Origin: Vibrio alfacsensis
GTDB lineage: Bacteria > Pseudomonadota > Gammaproteobacteria > Enterobacterales > Vibrionaceae
Assembly (NCBI RefSeq): GCF_003544875.1
Contig: NZ_CP032093.1
Span: forward strand, 2,294,001-2,358,000
Length of the DNA stretch: 64,000 bases
Direction of reading: 5' to 3'
In this document: positions 38,311 through 47,849 of the stretch, piece by piece
Layout of the letters: every line of letters begins with the position of its first letter
How positions within the stretch are numbered: the stretch's first letter is position 1
Made by a program: the position numbers and the translations under genes
The notes under the pieces: model-generated
Database searches by the model: none
The model's input: the letters and a program-made list of their open reading frames with translations, nothing else
Told to the model about the DNA's origin: nothing

Positions 38311-38949
38311 CTACGGGCGGAGAATCACGGTATACGGTTGACGGATCGTTGGATCAGAGCGAATAAGTACGCCATCTTGAGTGCGAATACTGTTGAGCGT
38401 ATCTAAATCACGGCCAATACGATCGGCCGGCAGGAAGCCCTGTGCTGTTGCCACCACGATCCGGCTTTGCATACCCACAACTCGTGCATTAACCAAAACC
38501 CCGCCCTCTTGGCGCAGCATTGTGCCTGTCAGAACGTATTGAACTTGCTGTTCTTGAGCAAGATCTTGCCAATCACGACTTAAGGCAAAGTCACCTTGTT
38601 GTGTCACTTGGATTGAACCCGTCGTTTTAAAATCAACCACCTTAAAACCACGGCGTTGAAACTGGTGAATAAATCCCTCGGACACCGAATTACCTAACCA
38701 GTTGGTGGCATCCATATTTTGCAGATCAACAAAAGAAGTGATCGCAATCGGCGTGCGCGATGAAACAGCAACATTCGATACCATCAGTTCTTCGGTCATG
38801 CTTTCAATAAAGAAGTCCATCGTATGGCGAGGACTGTCCATCAGCATAAATTGGCTGCCAGAATACGGTTCTTTACCATTGTAAATCGGTGAGTACGCAC
38901 ACGATGTTAATAGCGTCATCATCGATGCGGCAACAAGCCATCTTTTCAT
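38311..38949 (-). CDS. flgO: FlgO outer-membrane protein
   Basis: The 212-residue protein has a lipoprotein-type start (MTLLTSCAYSP) and the FlgO domain PIAITSFVDLQNMDATNWLGNSVSEGFIHQFQRRGFKVVDFK with VQYVLTGTMLRQEGGVLVNARVV. FlgO is needed for stable flagella and motility in V. cholerae. It heads flgOP, divergent from flgT. Confidence 0.92.
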   Translation of the reverse strand: MKRWLVAASMMTLLTSCAYSPIYNGKEPYSGSQFMLMDSPRHTMDFFIESMTEELMVSNVAVSSRTPIAITSFVDLQNMDATNWLGNSVSEGFIHQFQRRGFKVVDFKTTGSIQVTQQGDFALSRDWQDLAQEQQVQYVLTGTMLRQEGGVLVNARVVGMQSRIVVATAQGFLPADRIGRDLDTLNSIRTQDGVLIRSDPTIRQPYTVILRP

Positions 38950-39019
38950 GGTTTGATTCTCCAGATAATCTTAGGTGTGACTGCTATTTCATTGCATCTC
39001 TACTGAAGAAACGTAATCT

Positions 39020-39036
39020 TGGAACAGTCTTTGCTT
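39020..39036 (+). promoter_or_regulatory. Sigma-54-like promoter of flgT
   Basis: TGGAACAGTCTTTGCTT has GG and GC ten bases apart and lies 85 bases before the flgT ATG. Confidence 0.65.
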
Positions 39037-39121
39037 TTCTTCTTGTAATCAAACAGACAACAAGCCACCAAACTTCATTGAAATTGGTAAAGCAATATCT
39101 ATACCCAAACGGTCATAAACC

Positions 39122-40258
39122 ATGAAAAAATTATTTTTGAGCACCATTTCAATTGCTTTGATACTTCTTCTGCCCATTCGTGCGGCTGCCTCTTGGTATG
39201 AAGTGACCGGCGTTGCCACAATTGTATCTTCTGATGAGGCGGCAAGATTACACGCTTTAGAAGATGCACTATTTAAAGCGGTTAACTTTTCAGGTGCGGA
39301 TATTGGCAGTATCAGTAACTTAATGCCCTTACTTGAAGAGAACCGCAAAGAATACTTATTTACCAACCATGAAGTCCGCTACATTCTTGTCGAATCAGAA
39401 CGAAAACGCAGCGGCAAAATGGAGTTAAGGATTCGTGTGGACATTTACCCATCGGCAACGGGTTGCCACGTGAATCAGTACAAGAAAACGGTTCTCGTTG
39501 GAAACATCGATGTCATTTCGCCTCAGCAGGCCGTGATGGGACAAATCTATCGTGTAGGTGATGATTTCAGTAAAGTCATCAATCGTCAGCTAGACCAAAC
39601 ATCGCGAAGCTTTGTATCCGTCGGTACCACCGATTACTCGATCAATAGTCGCTATCCAGAACGCACGACTATGATCGCACAAGATAATGGGGCCCAGTAC
39701 ATTATTGGTGGTGAAGTCACCGACCTGACGGCAACCATTGATGCAAAATTACTGAAAGACGATGTGATCAATCGCCAATTTGCTTTGGAAATGAAAGTCT
39801 ACGATGGCAAGACTGGTCATGAGGTGTACCACAAAAATTACCGCGAAGTTGCACGCTGGCCATTTGCAAAAACCAGTCAAGTTGATACTAGCAGTGCTCG
39901 CTTTTGGGCATCCACCTATGGTGAAATGATGCTTCGAGTGAGCCGTAACATTATGTTGGACTTAGAATCTGAACTTTCTTGCAAAATCACACTTCCTGAG
40001 GTGATTGCAGTATTTGGTAACACGGTGACTATCGATCTTGGCCGCATGCATGGCGTAAAAGACGGTGATAAACTACAACTTTGGCACACTGCATCGTTTA
40101 TCGACCAAAGTGGACTACCACGCAACAAAGTCTCTCAAAGTGAGATTACAATGACGGTTTCACGCGTCTATGAACACGAAGCGGAGCTCACTATTGATCA
40201 ACCAAATCTCGCATCAAGTGTTCAAATTGGCGATGTGTTGAATAAGATTATTGAGTAA
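39122..40258 (+). CDS. flgT: Flagellar H-ring protein FlgT
   Basis: The 378-residue periplasmic protein has a signal peptide (ISIALILLLPIRAAASWYEV), an N-terminal flgT domain (EAARLHALEDALFKAVNFSGADIG) and C-terminal beta domains (VFGNTVTIDLGRMHGVKDGDKLQLWH). FlgT forms the H-ring around the LP-ring in Vibrio and is needed for T-ring assembly. Cysteines in SATGCHVNQ and ESELSCKITL could form a bond. It is divergent from flgO. Confidence 0.95.
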   Translation: MKKLFLSTISIALILLLPIRAAASWYEVTGVATIVSSDEAARLHALEDALFKAVNFSGADIGSISNLMPLLEENRKEYLFTNHEVRYILVESERKRSGKMELRIRVDIYPSATGCHVNQYKKTVLVGNIDVISPQQAVMGQIYRVGDDFSKVINRQLDQTSRSFVSVGTTDYSINSRYPERTTMIAQDNGAQYIIGGEVTDLTATIDAKLLKDDVINRQFALEMKVYDGKTGHEVYHKNYREVARWPFAKTSQVDTSSARFWASTYGEMMLRVSRNIMLDLESELSCKITLPEVIAVFGNTVTIDLGRMHGVKDGDKLQLWHTASFIDQSGLPRNKVSQSEITMTVSRVYEHEAELTIDQPNLASSVQIGDVLNKIIE

Positions 40259-40348
40259 AACGCATCGCTCGTTGTCTTGGGCCTGTTTTTTTACCGGTTA
40301 ATGGTCTAGTGACTTAAGTTTTATTAACCTCGGATTTTAGCAACTCTG

Positions 40349-40426
40349 TTTTTTACTGCGATGTTTTTAACTGCGTAGTTTTTAATAACATGGCTTTTTA
40401 ATAAGATAGATTTTTAATATCATAGA
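40349..40426. repeat. 15-16-bp tandem repeat, five copies, before tRNA-Arg
   Basis: Five units begin with a run of T (TTTTTAA type) and end with a purine-rich TAG, ATG or TGG part: 40349-40363, 40364-40378, 40379-40394, 40395-40410 and 40411-40426. The array ends 14 bases before the tRNA. The phased T-tracts could act as curved DNA upstream of its promoter. Confidence 0.8.
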
Positions 40427-40439
40427 CATTAAATTTCGC

Positions 40440-40516
40440 GCCCCCATGGCACAGCTGGATAGCGCAGTCCCCTCCTAAGGGACAGGTCGTAGGTTCGAAT
40501 CCTACTGGGGGCGCCA
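40440..40516 (+). tRNA. tRNA-Arg(CCT)
   Basis: A 77-base cloverleaf: acceptor GCCCCCA / TGGGGGC, D-arm with GGC...GC, anticodon stem GTCCC / GGGAC with loop CTCCTAA (anticodon CCT at 34-36), T-arm GTAGG-TTCGAAT-CCTAC and encoded CCA. It decodes AGG. No duplicated 3' end that would mark an integrated element is visible in the window. Confidence 0.95.
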
Positions 40517-40626
40517 CTCACATATTAGCAAAATTAATATTTTTCTATCTCCAAATAGTCTTACGGGCGTACCACTGAACCCTGTACCTTGACGCCACTT
40601 GAGTATATAACTTGAAGACCCCTTTT

Positions 40627-40699
40627 CTTTGTAAGTGAAAGGGCTTTGTAAGTGCGGTTTTCTTTAGAAGTACGGTTTTCTCTGCAAGTGAGCTTTTTC
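40627..40699. repeat. 17-18-bp tandem repeat, four copies
   Basis: Units CTTTGTAAGTGAAAGGG, CTTTGTAAGTGCGGTTTT, CTTTAGAAGTACGGTTTT and a diverged fourth copy cover 40627-40699. They lie upstream of the ATG at 40820 and, if translated, give the repeated MRFSLEVRFSLQ start of a longer frame, which I judge not to be real. Confidence 0.75.
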
Positions 40700-40819
40700 A
40701 CTTTCACACCTCAAAAAGAATTCGCGCCCACACTGTTTACAGTTTTATGTTTTATTACTTTAATTATCTATGAGTTTTGCTTACCCTTTCAGCTATTAAT
40801 AGAAGTATTAGTTAGCATT

Positions 40820-41326
40820 ATGTCTAAGAGCAATTTAATTACAAATACGGGTCACCGTTTTATATCTAAAGGCAAGACTGCCTATAAGATTCATATTCAC
40901 ACACCTGAAGATACCGTCTTGCATCGTTCAGTCGGCTTTGTGCGTATTGGTGAAAAAAAAGGACTCAAAAAAGCCATCAAACTGCGCAATGAATTAGGCA
41001 GCGAAATGTGGGGAAAATTTTGGCGTCGACTATTAAAAGATCCATACTTAATGACTCGCCTACCGCACAGCGTTGAACCAAAGATCGTCCATAAGCCCAA
41101 TCCTACGCTCGAAAACCCAGACAACCGTGACACGTGTTATATCGCGAAATGGCGTGAGTTTGATGAAGCTGGCGAATACAAATACAAAACGGTTGTTCGT
41201 TCCATCAACAAGTACGGAAAATTAGCGGCATACATGCAGACGAAGAAAGCGCTGCTTGATGCACACAAAGATAACTTAGAAATATTAACCTTTATGGGAC
41301 GCCTGAGCAGCATCGACCTAAAGTAA
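40820..41326 (+). CDS. Basic protein of unknown function, AP2-like folds
   Basis: From ATG 40820 the protein has 168 residues and is rich in Lys and Arg. Two stretches (YKIHIHTPEDTVLHRSVGFVRI and YKTVVRSINKYGKLAAYMQTKKALLDA) resemble the three-strand-plus-helix pattern of AP2-type DNA-binding domains, a weak impression. The longer frame from 40652 is not used because its first part is the tandem repeat and a hydrophobic stretch. It follows tRNA-Arg and may be a remnant of a mobile element or a stable Vibrio gene; the function is unknown. Confidence 0.7.
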   Translation: MSKSNLITNTGHRFISKGKTAYKIHIHTPEDTVLHRSVGFVRIGEKKGLKKAIKLRNELGSEMWGKFWRRLLKDPYLMTRLPHSVEPKIVHKPNPTLENPDNRDTCYIAKWREFDEAGEYKYKTVVRSINKYGKLAAYMQTKKALLDAHKDNLEILTFMGRLSSIDLK

Positions 41327-41351
41327 TTCCATAATCTTACCGGCCTACAAC

Positions 41352-41382
41352 CACCTACCTCTCTTAAACTGATAGGTAGGTG
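41352..41382 (+). terminator. Hairpin after the AP2-like gene
   Basis: CACCTACCT and AGGTAGGTG form a 9-bp stem with a 13-base loop but no T-run. Confidence 0.45.
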
Positions 41383-41410
41383 AGTTGGTAAGGCTATCTG
41401 CAATAAAAAA

Positions 41411-41434
41411 CCCCAAAGTGCGAACACTTTGGGG
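41411..41434 (-). terminator. Terminator of the OmpA-like gene
   Basis: CCCCAAAGTG / CACTTTGGGG with loop CGAA is followed on the minus strand by T6. Confidence 0.92.
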
Positions 41435-41492
41435 CGAGAATATGTTTGTTTATTATTCGCTAATAAATACGTTTATTGCGATAACCATATTC

Positions 41493-42448
41493 TTACTGTT
41501 GAACTTGGTAATCAAACTCAGGTACTACGATTTCAACACGACGGTTTTGCTCACGACCTTCACGAGTATCGTTAGAAGCGATTGGGTTGTTTTCACCCTC
41601 ACCACGAGCGTGGATACGTGAAGCATCAATGCCTTTCGCTACTAGAGCATGTGCCACTGACTCAGCACGCTTCTCAGATACTTTTTGGTTGTAAGCCGCT
41701 GAACCAGACGTATCTGTGTAACCAATCACATCAACATTTGCTTGTGGGTATTCATTTAGGAATGCAACAAGATCGTTCAACTTATCAGCGCTGTTTGCGC
41801 TAAGCTCTGTACTGTTTAAAGCAAAGCTATCAGTGCCAACAGTTTGAGTTTCGAAAGTTTTAGTTACAACAACTGGTGCAACAACCACTTCTTCAACGAC
41901 TTCTGCTACTACTGGCTCTTCTTCAACGACAACTTCATCGTTACCGCCGAACTTGAATGATACGCCTAGTGTTGCTGTGTTGCCCGCTGCTTTAACCACA
42001 TCGTTGTTGATGTCTGTGATTGTTTGGTATTCCGCACGAGCTGTTACGTTATGGCTAACGTTAAATTCAACACCTGCTGCACCTAGGTAAGAGTAATCGT
42101 TTTTACCCTCAGTCATTAGGTAGGCACCACCAACTTTACCGTAAAGTGCGATATCTTCAGTAATTGGTAGGCTGAATTTTGGTGCAAGTGTAATCGCTTC
42201 AACATGGCCACCAAAACCAGTTTGGTCAAAATCACCTAAGTTTTCGAAACCAGTTTCTACAGAGAAGTAGTCATTCATTTCGTAACCAACAAAAGCGCCT
42301 AGCGTAGAACCATCTTTGTCACATGCATGACCAGCAACACAAGCGTCGTCCATCCATGATTTACCCATTTTACCACCCACGTACACCTCTGCGTGTGCTG
42401 CAGATGCCATAAGTAGTGTCGCTGAAATTACCGCTGCTAGTTTTTCAT
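41493..42448 (-). CDS. ompA: OmpA-family outer-membrane protein (frameshift at start)
   Basis: The frame from 42410 encodes an 8-stranded barrel (EVYVGGKMGKSWMD ... FKFGGNDE), a Val/Glu-rich linker and the OmpA peptidoglycan-binding domain (NVDVIGYTDTSGSAAYNQKVSEKRAESVAHAL, GEGENNPIASNDTREGREQNRRVEI). The natural start, ATG 42448 with AGAGGA seven bases upstream, runs into TAG after three codons. One more A in the run (plus strand T5 at 42441-42445) would give MKKLAAVISATLLMASAAHA, an ideal signal peptide and a protein of 318 residues. Confidence 0.88.
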
Positions 42449-42718
42449 TATTGATTCCTCTAAAGAAGTTCTTTTGTTCGTTAACGAAATGCGTCGCCTA
42501 ACTGACGTTGTATTTCTATTTTTATTCAGTTCCTTTGAGTTTGATACCGAAGTAACTTCTGTTGATATTCATAAAAGTCACTTGGGTATGTCTCACTGAC
42601 GGCGAGCACTATAACTCCAGGAAAACCCAAGACAAATCCCATTTCTGTCAATTTAATGTCATCGAAAAGCTTACTTTTATGTGATCTGGAACACTCTAAC
42701 CCTAGCAATTACAAGCAA

Positions 42719-42730
42719 GCAAACGTTTGC
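42719..42730. promoter_or_regulatory. PurR-type operator palindrome
   Basis: GCAAACGTTTGC is a perfect 12-bp palindrome equal to the core of the E. coli PurR operator. It is 270 bases upstream of the OmpA-like start and 60 before the small frame at 42791. The regulated gene is not clear. Confidence 0.5.
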
Positions 42731-42922
42731 CTAAAAGATCGAAATAGATTACGTAAAGCAAATTTATTTCTCATTAATGAGACGATAATAATGGAACTTT
42801 TAGAATTATTTTTATTTCAGAGAGATAGCATGAATATAAATAACGTGGAGATATTTGGTTGGATTATGTATTAATTAGAAAAACTAATTCAATTTTGTTT
42901 AATGTTAGTTAAACAGGCATAA

Positions 42923-42950
42923 AAAAACCGCGGAAGTTGCCGCGGTTTTT
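42923..42950 (-). terminator. Terminator of gltX
   Basis: The core CCGCGG / CCGCGG is extended by A5/T5 with a 6-base loop; T7 follows on the minus strand. Confidence 0.93.
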
Positions 42951-42966
42951 CATAATAGATGGGTAA

Positions 42967-44391
42967 TTATGCGTTTGCTTCACGCTCAGCAATGAATGCA
43001 AGTGCCATCTTAATACGAGCGATACAACGCTCTTGACCAACAAGCTGCATTACTGCATCAACCGATGGAGATTGACCACCACCTGTTACCGCTACACGTA
43101 GTGGCATACCGATTTTACCCATACCAATTTCAAGCTCAGCGCATACGTCTGCAATCATTTGGTGTAGGTTTTCTGTTGTCCACTCAGTGATAGCTTCAAC
43201 TTTCGCTAGTGCTGCTTCTAGAGGCTCTTTTGCAACACCACGTAGGTGTTTCTTCGCTGCACCCGCTTCAAACTCAGAGAAATCTTCGTAGAAGTAACGG
43301 ATTTGCTCAGCAAGTTCTACTAGTGTGTTACAACGCTCACCCACAAGCTTGATCACTTCTGTGATAGCAGGACCATTAGCCACATCCAGTTTTTGCTCAT
43401 CTAGGTGCCATTGCAGATGTTCTGCAACGTACGCTGGGTCAGAGTTTTTAATGTAGTGGTTGTTCAACCATAGTAGTTTATCAGTGTTAAATGCAGACGC
43501 AGATTTAGAGATTGCATTTAGGCTGAAGAATTCAATCATCTCTTCTTGAGAGAAGATCTCTTGGTCACCATGAGACCAACCAAGACGCACTAGGTAGTTA
43601 TTCAATGCCGCTGGTAGGTAACCCATATCACGGTATTGCATAACTGATACCGCACCATGACGCTTAGACAATTTTGCACCATCATCACCTAGGATCATTG
43701 CACAGTGAGCAAATGTTGGTACTGGTGCACCAAGCGCTTCATAGATGTTGATCTGACGAGGTGTATTGTTGATATGGTCTTCACCACGAATAACGTGAGT
43801 AATACCCATATCCCAGTCATCAACCACTACACAGAAGTTGTACGTTGGTGAGCCATCAGTACGACGGATGATCAGATCATCCATTTGCGTGTTGCTGATC
43901 TCAATACGACCACGGATTTGATCATCAAATACCACACTGCCGTCTTTTGGATTGCGGAAACGAATTACGCATGGATCACCATCTTTCGCTGCATCATTTG
44001 CCGCTTTGATCTTTGGATGGTTAGCATCGTAGCGAGCCATCTCTTTGTTTGCTTCTTGCTCAGCACGTACTTCATCTAGTAATTCTTTAGATGCGTAACA
44101 TTTGTAGGCTTTATCTTCAGCAAGTAGCTTATCAACCATCTCGTTGTAACGGTCAAAACGTTGAGTTTGGAAGTAAGGACCTTCGTTCCACTCAAGACCT
44201 AGCCATTCCATACCCTCAATGATCGCGTCAACCGCTTCTTGAGAGTTACGCTCTAAGTCCGTGTCTTCAATACGTAGTACGAATTCACCGCCATTGTTTT
44301 TAGCGAATAGCCAAGAGTATAGTGCTGTGCGAGCACCACCAACGTGAAGGTAGCCAGTTGGGCTAGGAGCAAAACGAGTTTTAACCGTCAT
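42967..44391 (-). CDS. gltX: Glutamyl-tRNA synthetase
   Basis: The 474-residue class I enzyme charges tRNA-Glu. The HIGH-type motif is [16 protein letters not shown] and the KMSKS-type motif is [31 protein letters not shown] belongs to the active site. The C-terminal anticodon-binding part ends [11 protein letters not shown]. The length is that of the bacterial family. It stands alone with a strong terminator. Confidence 0.97.
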   Translation of the reverse strand: MTVKTRFAPSPTGYLHVGGARTALYSWLFAKNNGGEFVLRIEDTDLERNSQEAVDAIIEGMEWLGLEWNEGPYFQTQRFDRYNEMVDKLLAEDKAYKCYASKELLDEVRAEQEANKEMARYDANHPKIKAANDAAKDGDPCVIRFRNPKDGSVVFDDQIRGRIEISNTQMDDLIIRRTDGSPTYNFCVVVDDWDMGITHVIRGEDHINNTPRQINIYEALGAPVPTFAHCAMILGDDGAKLSKRHGAVSVMQYRDMGYLPAALNNYLVRLGWSHGDQEIFSQEEMIEFFSLNAISKSASAFNTDKLLWLNNHYIKNSDPAYVAEHLQWHLDEQKLDVANGPAITEVIKLVGERCNTLVELAEQIRYFYEDFSEFEAGAAKKHLRGVAKEPLEAALAKVEAITEWTTENLHQMIADVCAELEIGMGKIGMPLRVAVTGGGQSPSVDAVMQLVGQERCIARIKMALAFIAEREANA

Positions 44392-44615
44392 TTGAGTTCC
44401 TTAGGATTATGATCAACAAGCCTGCGCTCGTTGTTATGTCAAGGATAAAAGTGGCGACATTTTACCACCGTAAGTCAATTCTACAATCATTCAGTGCCGA
44501 TTGGCGGTAGAAATACCAATAAGTCTGAGCCTTTGTCCCCCTCCCTGATAACAATCATAGGTTTGCAGCGATGGATGAACCTTAAACAAACAGCATTGCA
44601 CTCCCAACATGGCAC

Positions 44616-44646
44616 TTGACCTTACCCTTGAGGTAAGGTTTATGCT
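44616..44646 (+). promoter_or_regulatory. CueR-type copper promoter of copA
   Basis: TTGACC (-35) and TATGCT (-10) are 19 bases apart, the long spacer typical of MerR-family promoters. The spacer holds the perfect palindrome ACCTTACC-CTTGA-GGTAAGGT (44619-44639). This is the classical CueR architecture and lies 30 bases before copA. The cueR gene is not in the window. Confidence 0.88.
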
Positions 44647-44675
44647 CACCACATTCATATTAATGAGGACAAATT

Positions 44676-47370
44676 ATGTATCAGTTCGTTGTACCTATGT
44701 CAGGGCTCAACTGCATGGGTTGTGCAAGAAAAGTGGAGAATGCTTTACATGCCAACCATAGTGTGGAGATCATTAATTTGTCCCCAACAATGGTTGAACT
44801 AAAAACCGACGCGGCACTTTCTTCCATTGTTGAATCGATCGAATCTCTGGGTTATCACGCTGGACATCAATACCAAATGCACCTCAGTGGATTGAGTTGC
44901 GGCGGCTGTGTAAAAACTGTCTTCTTTATTAGAAGAAAATCAAAATGTTATTAGCTTTGAGGCATCCACCACACAGCTCAACATCTCGACGCTATTATCA
45001 GAACAACAAGTTATCGCTCTTGTCGCGTCACTGGGTTACACCGCTAGCCTTGATCCGATAGAAGAAAAAACAGAAGCCTTATTAGAATCTGCAACAGAAA
45101 TAAAAGACAACCACACAGATGCTTCCCATCAAGCCCCATCCAGCATTCAACTGCAAATGCTTATCCAAGGCATGACATGTGCAAGCTGCGTCTCTTCCGT
45201 AGAGAAAGCACTCACTAACGTCACAGGCATTGAAAAAGCGCAAGTGAACCTTGCAGAGCAAAGCGCACTCGTCTTTGCCGTTGAAGATTCAGAGGCGCTT
45301 CAACAAACGATTATGGCTGCTGTAAAACAAGCAGGTTACCAAGCAGAAATTCTACAAGACGCTGCAACTCAACAAGAAAAGCAAACGGCTCAACAACTTG
45401 CGCAGCAAAAACGCTTTAAGCTTGATGCGATTGCTGGCTTGGTAGTAGGTGCACCACTGATGTTGTGGGGGCTATTCGGCGGTAATATGATGATTCGTAA
45501 TACCAATGATCAACTGACATGGGGCGTCATTGGTGTGCTATGTCTATTGTTACTCGCGACAGCAGGTAAACACTTTTTTACTAACGCATGGTTAGCGGCC
45601 ACTCACAAACGCGCCACTATGGACACACTCGTGGCTTTAGGTACGGGTGCGGCATGGTTTTATTCTATGCTCGTCGTCGTTTTTCCTGACTGGTTCCCAC
45701 TTGCTTCACGCCATGTGTACTTTGAAGCCAGTGCCATGATCATTGGTTTGATTTCACTTGGCCACTATATAGAAGCCAAAGCAAAGGCAAATACAACACG
45801 CTCACTGCAGGCACTGATTAACCTGCAACCTCAACAAGCTACCGTGATTACCGAAAGTGGCGATCAACAAATCACGGTTGAACAAATCACATTAGGCATG
45901 AAACTTCGCATAAAACCGGGGGAAAAAGTGCCCGTTGATGGTGTAGTGATTCAGGGTGAATCGTACATTGATGAGTCGATGCTCACCGGTGAACCTGTCC
46001 CTGTTTTAAAAGTGCAAGATACCCCAGTTTCTGCAGGCACATTAAATACTGACGGCGCACTAATCATTGAGGCGACAGGCATTGGAGCTAATACCATGCT
46101 GGCTCGCATCATTCGCATGGTTCGCACAGCACAAAGCAGTAAGCCAGCCATTGCCAAACTAGCAGACCAGATCTCAGCGGTGTTTGTTCCTGTCGTAGTC
46201 GGCATCGCGATTCTTGCCGCTTTGGTTTGGTTCGCTGTAGGTCCAGAGCCTAAAGCCAGCTACATGCTTGTGGTAACGACTACCGTGCTGATTATCGCCT
46301 GCCCTTGTGCGCTAGGCTTGGCAACACCGCTTTCAGTCACCGTTGGTGTCGGCAAAGCCGCAGAGCTTGGCATTTTGATTAAAGACGCCGACGCACTACA
46401 GTTGGCGAGCAAAATCAACACGGTCGTATTCGATAAAACGGGGACGCTGACTCAAGGTAAACCGAGTGTGCAGCAAGTGTTTACTCACGCCACCAGCCAA
46501 GAGCACTTACTGGCTCTGGCATACGCAGCAGAGCGTCAATCGGAACACCCTTTGGCAAAAGCTGTGTGTGATTACGCTAAGCAACACAATACAGAAAGTG
46601 TTGAGTTAAGCGCATTCGAGAACATTCGTGGCCGTGGCATCACTGCTCATTATCAAGCACAACCGCTATTCATTGGCTCATTGCAATTTATGCAGGCACA
46701 ACAGATTGATACCACTCTAATGGAACAAGCGATTGAAGATTGTGCTAATAACGCGTGGACACCTGTAGCTGTCGCGCTTAATAACGAATTGATTGGTTTA
46801 ATAGCCATCGCTGATCCGATTAAACCTGACGCTAAACAAGCGGTGTCTGCATTAAAATCGCAGGGCATTAAAACCGTCATGCTCACAGGCGACAACCAAC
46901 ACGTTGCCAATGCCATCGGCAAGGAGCTCGGTATTGATGAAGTCATCGCTCAAGTGATGCCCGACGAGAAAGCACAACACATCAAATTGTTGCAATCTCA
47001 AGGCCGTACGGTTGCAATGATCGGTGATGGTATCAATGACGCTCCAGCCCTTGCGTTGGCTGATCTTGGTGTCGCAATGGGAAGCGGCAGTGATGTAGCA
47101 ATCGAAAGCTCACAAATGACCATTCTCAATACATCACCAATGGCCGTCGTGCATGCGATTGAACTCTCTCGCGCTACACTTAAGAACATGAAGCAAAATT
47201 TGTTCGGCGCCTTTGTTTATAACTCGTTGGGTATCCCTATCGCTGCAGGCGTACTTTACCCAGCGTTTGGATTTTTGCTCAGTCCTGTCGTTGCCGGCGC
47301 AGCGATGGCACTGTCTTCAATCACGGTCGTCAGTAACGCAAATCGACTACGACTGTTTACCATTAAGTAA
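44676..47370 (+). CDS. copA: Copper-exporting P-type ATPase CopA (frameshift)
   Basis: The reading frame breaks once. The first part (44676-44954) has heavy-metal sites GLNCMGCARKVENAL and GLSCGGCVK. After the A-run at 44912-44916 the frame changes and continues with SSLLEENQNVISFEA, a third site GMTCASCVSSVEKAL, the TGEP motif (MLTGEPVPV), the membrane CPC motif (IIACPCALGLATPLS), DKTGTLTQGK, SEHPLAKAV and GDGINDAPALALADLGVAMG. One A fewer or two more would restore a full-length pump with three metal-binding domains. It exports Cu(I) to the periplasm and sits behind a CueR-type promoter, before copG. Confidence 0.9.
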
Positions 47371-47394
47371 GCGACACTTCTTCTCGAGGATACT

Positions 47395-47844
47395 ATGAAG
47401 TTGAAACTATTGACCTTTACAATGCTTGCTGTCACATCGGCGAACGTATTAGCTGCTGATGTCATCAACCACAAATCGCCATACTGTGGCTGCTGTGGCG
47501 AATGGACAAAACACATGGAAGAGAACGGCTTTACTGTAGAAGAAAAGCTGCATGATGATATGAACGCGATCAAACGCGATTTAGGCATCAAGAACGAACA
47601 GCTTTACTCTTGCCACACCGCAGAAATCGATGGCTATGTATTTGAAGGTCATATTCCTGCCGACGATATTAAAGCGTTTTTGGAAAACCCACCTAAAAAT
47701 GCGAAAGGCCTTGCGGTTCCAGGAATGCCAATGGGATCTCCTGGCATGGAGTATGGTGACAAAAAAGACAGCTACGCTGTTTACGCCTACAACGAGAAAG
47801 GTCAGGTTTACGAATACCGCTACCACAAAGGTAACGACCAGTAA
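47395..47844 (+). CDS. copG: Periplasmic copper protein CopG (DUF411)
   Basis: The 149-residue protein has a signal peptide (LLTFTMLAVTSANVLAADV) and the DUF411 features: SPYCGCCGEWTKHMEENGF, LYSCHTAEIDGYVFEGHIPA and a Met-rich GLAVPGMPMGSPGMEYG. CopG proteins bind a copper cluster through their cysteines and accompany copA in Vibrio and Pseudomonas. It starts 24 bases after the copA stop, with CGAGGAT before the ATG, and is likely in the same operon. Confidence 0.9.
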   Translation: MKLKLLTFTMLAVTSANVLAADVINHKSPYCGCCGEWTKHMEENGFTVEEKLHDDMNAIKRDLGIKNEQLYSCHTAEIDGYVFEGHIPADDIKAFLENPPKNAKGLAVPGMPMGSPGMEYGDKKDSYAVYAYNEKGQVYEYRYHKGNDQ

Positions 47845-47849
47845 TTTAC

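Larger units (their letters stand above)
42449..42966. other. Region between the OmpA-like gene and gltX
   Basis: It holds the ompA leader and promoter, a PurR-like palindrome (42719-42730), another palindrome CTCATTAATGAG (42770-42781), a possible 27-residue frame at 42791-42874 and the gltX terminator. No gene is certain. Confidence 0.6.

Noticed and set aside
40652..40819. 56-residue N-terminal extension of the AP2-like protein
   Set aside because: Its first part is the product of a tandem DNA repeat and it lacks a ribosome site; ATG 40820 is better.
40440..41326. Genomic island integrated at tRNA-Arg
   Set aside because: No integrase, no repeated tRNA 3' end and no change to accessory genes downstream; ompA and gltX follow.
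42526..42708. Minus-strand 60-codon frame starting near the PurR-like site
   Set aside because: It has no convincing ribosome site or known similarity, and it overlaps the ompA leader.
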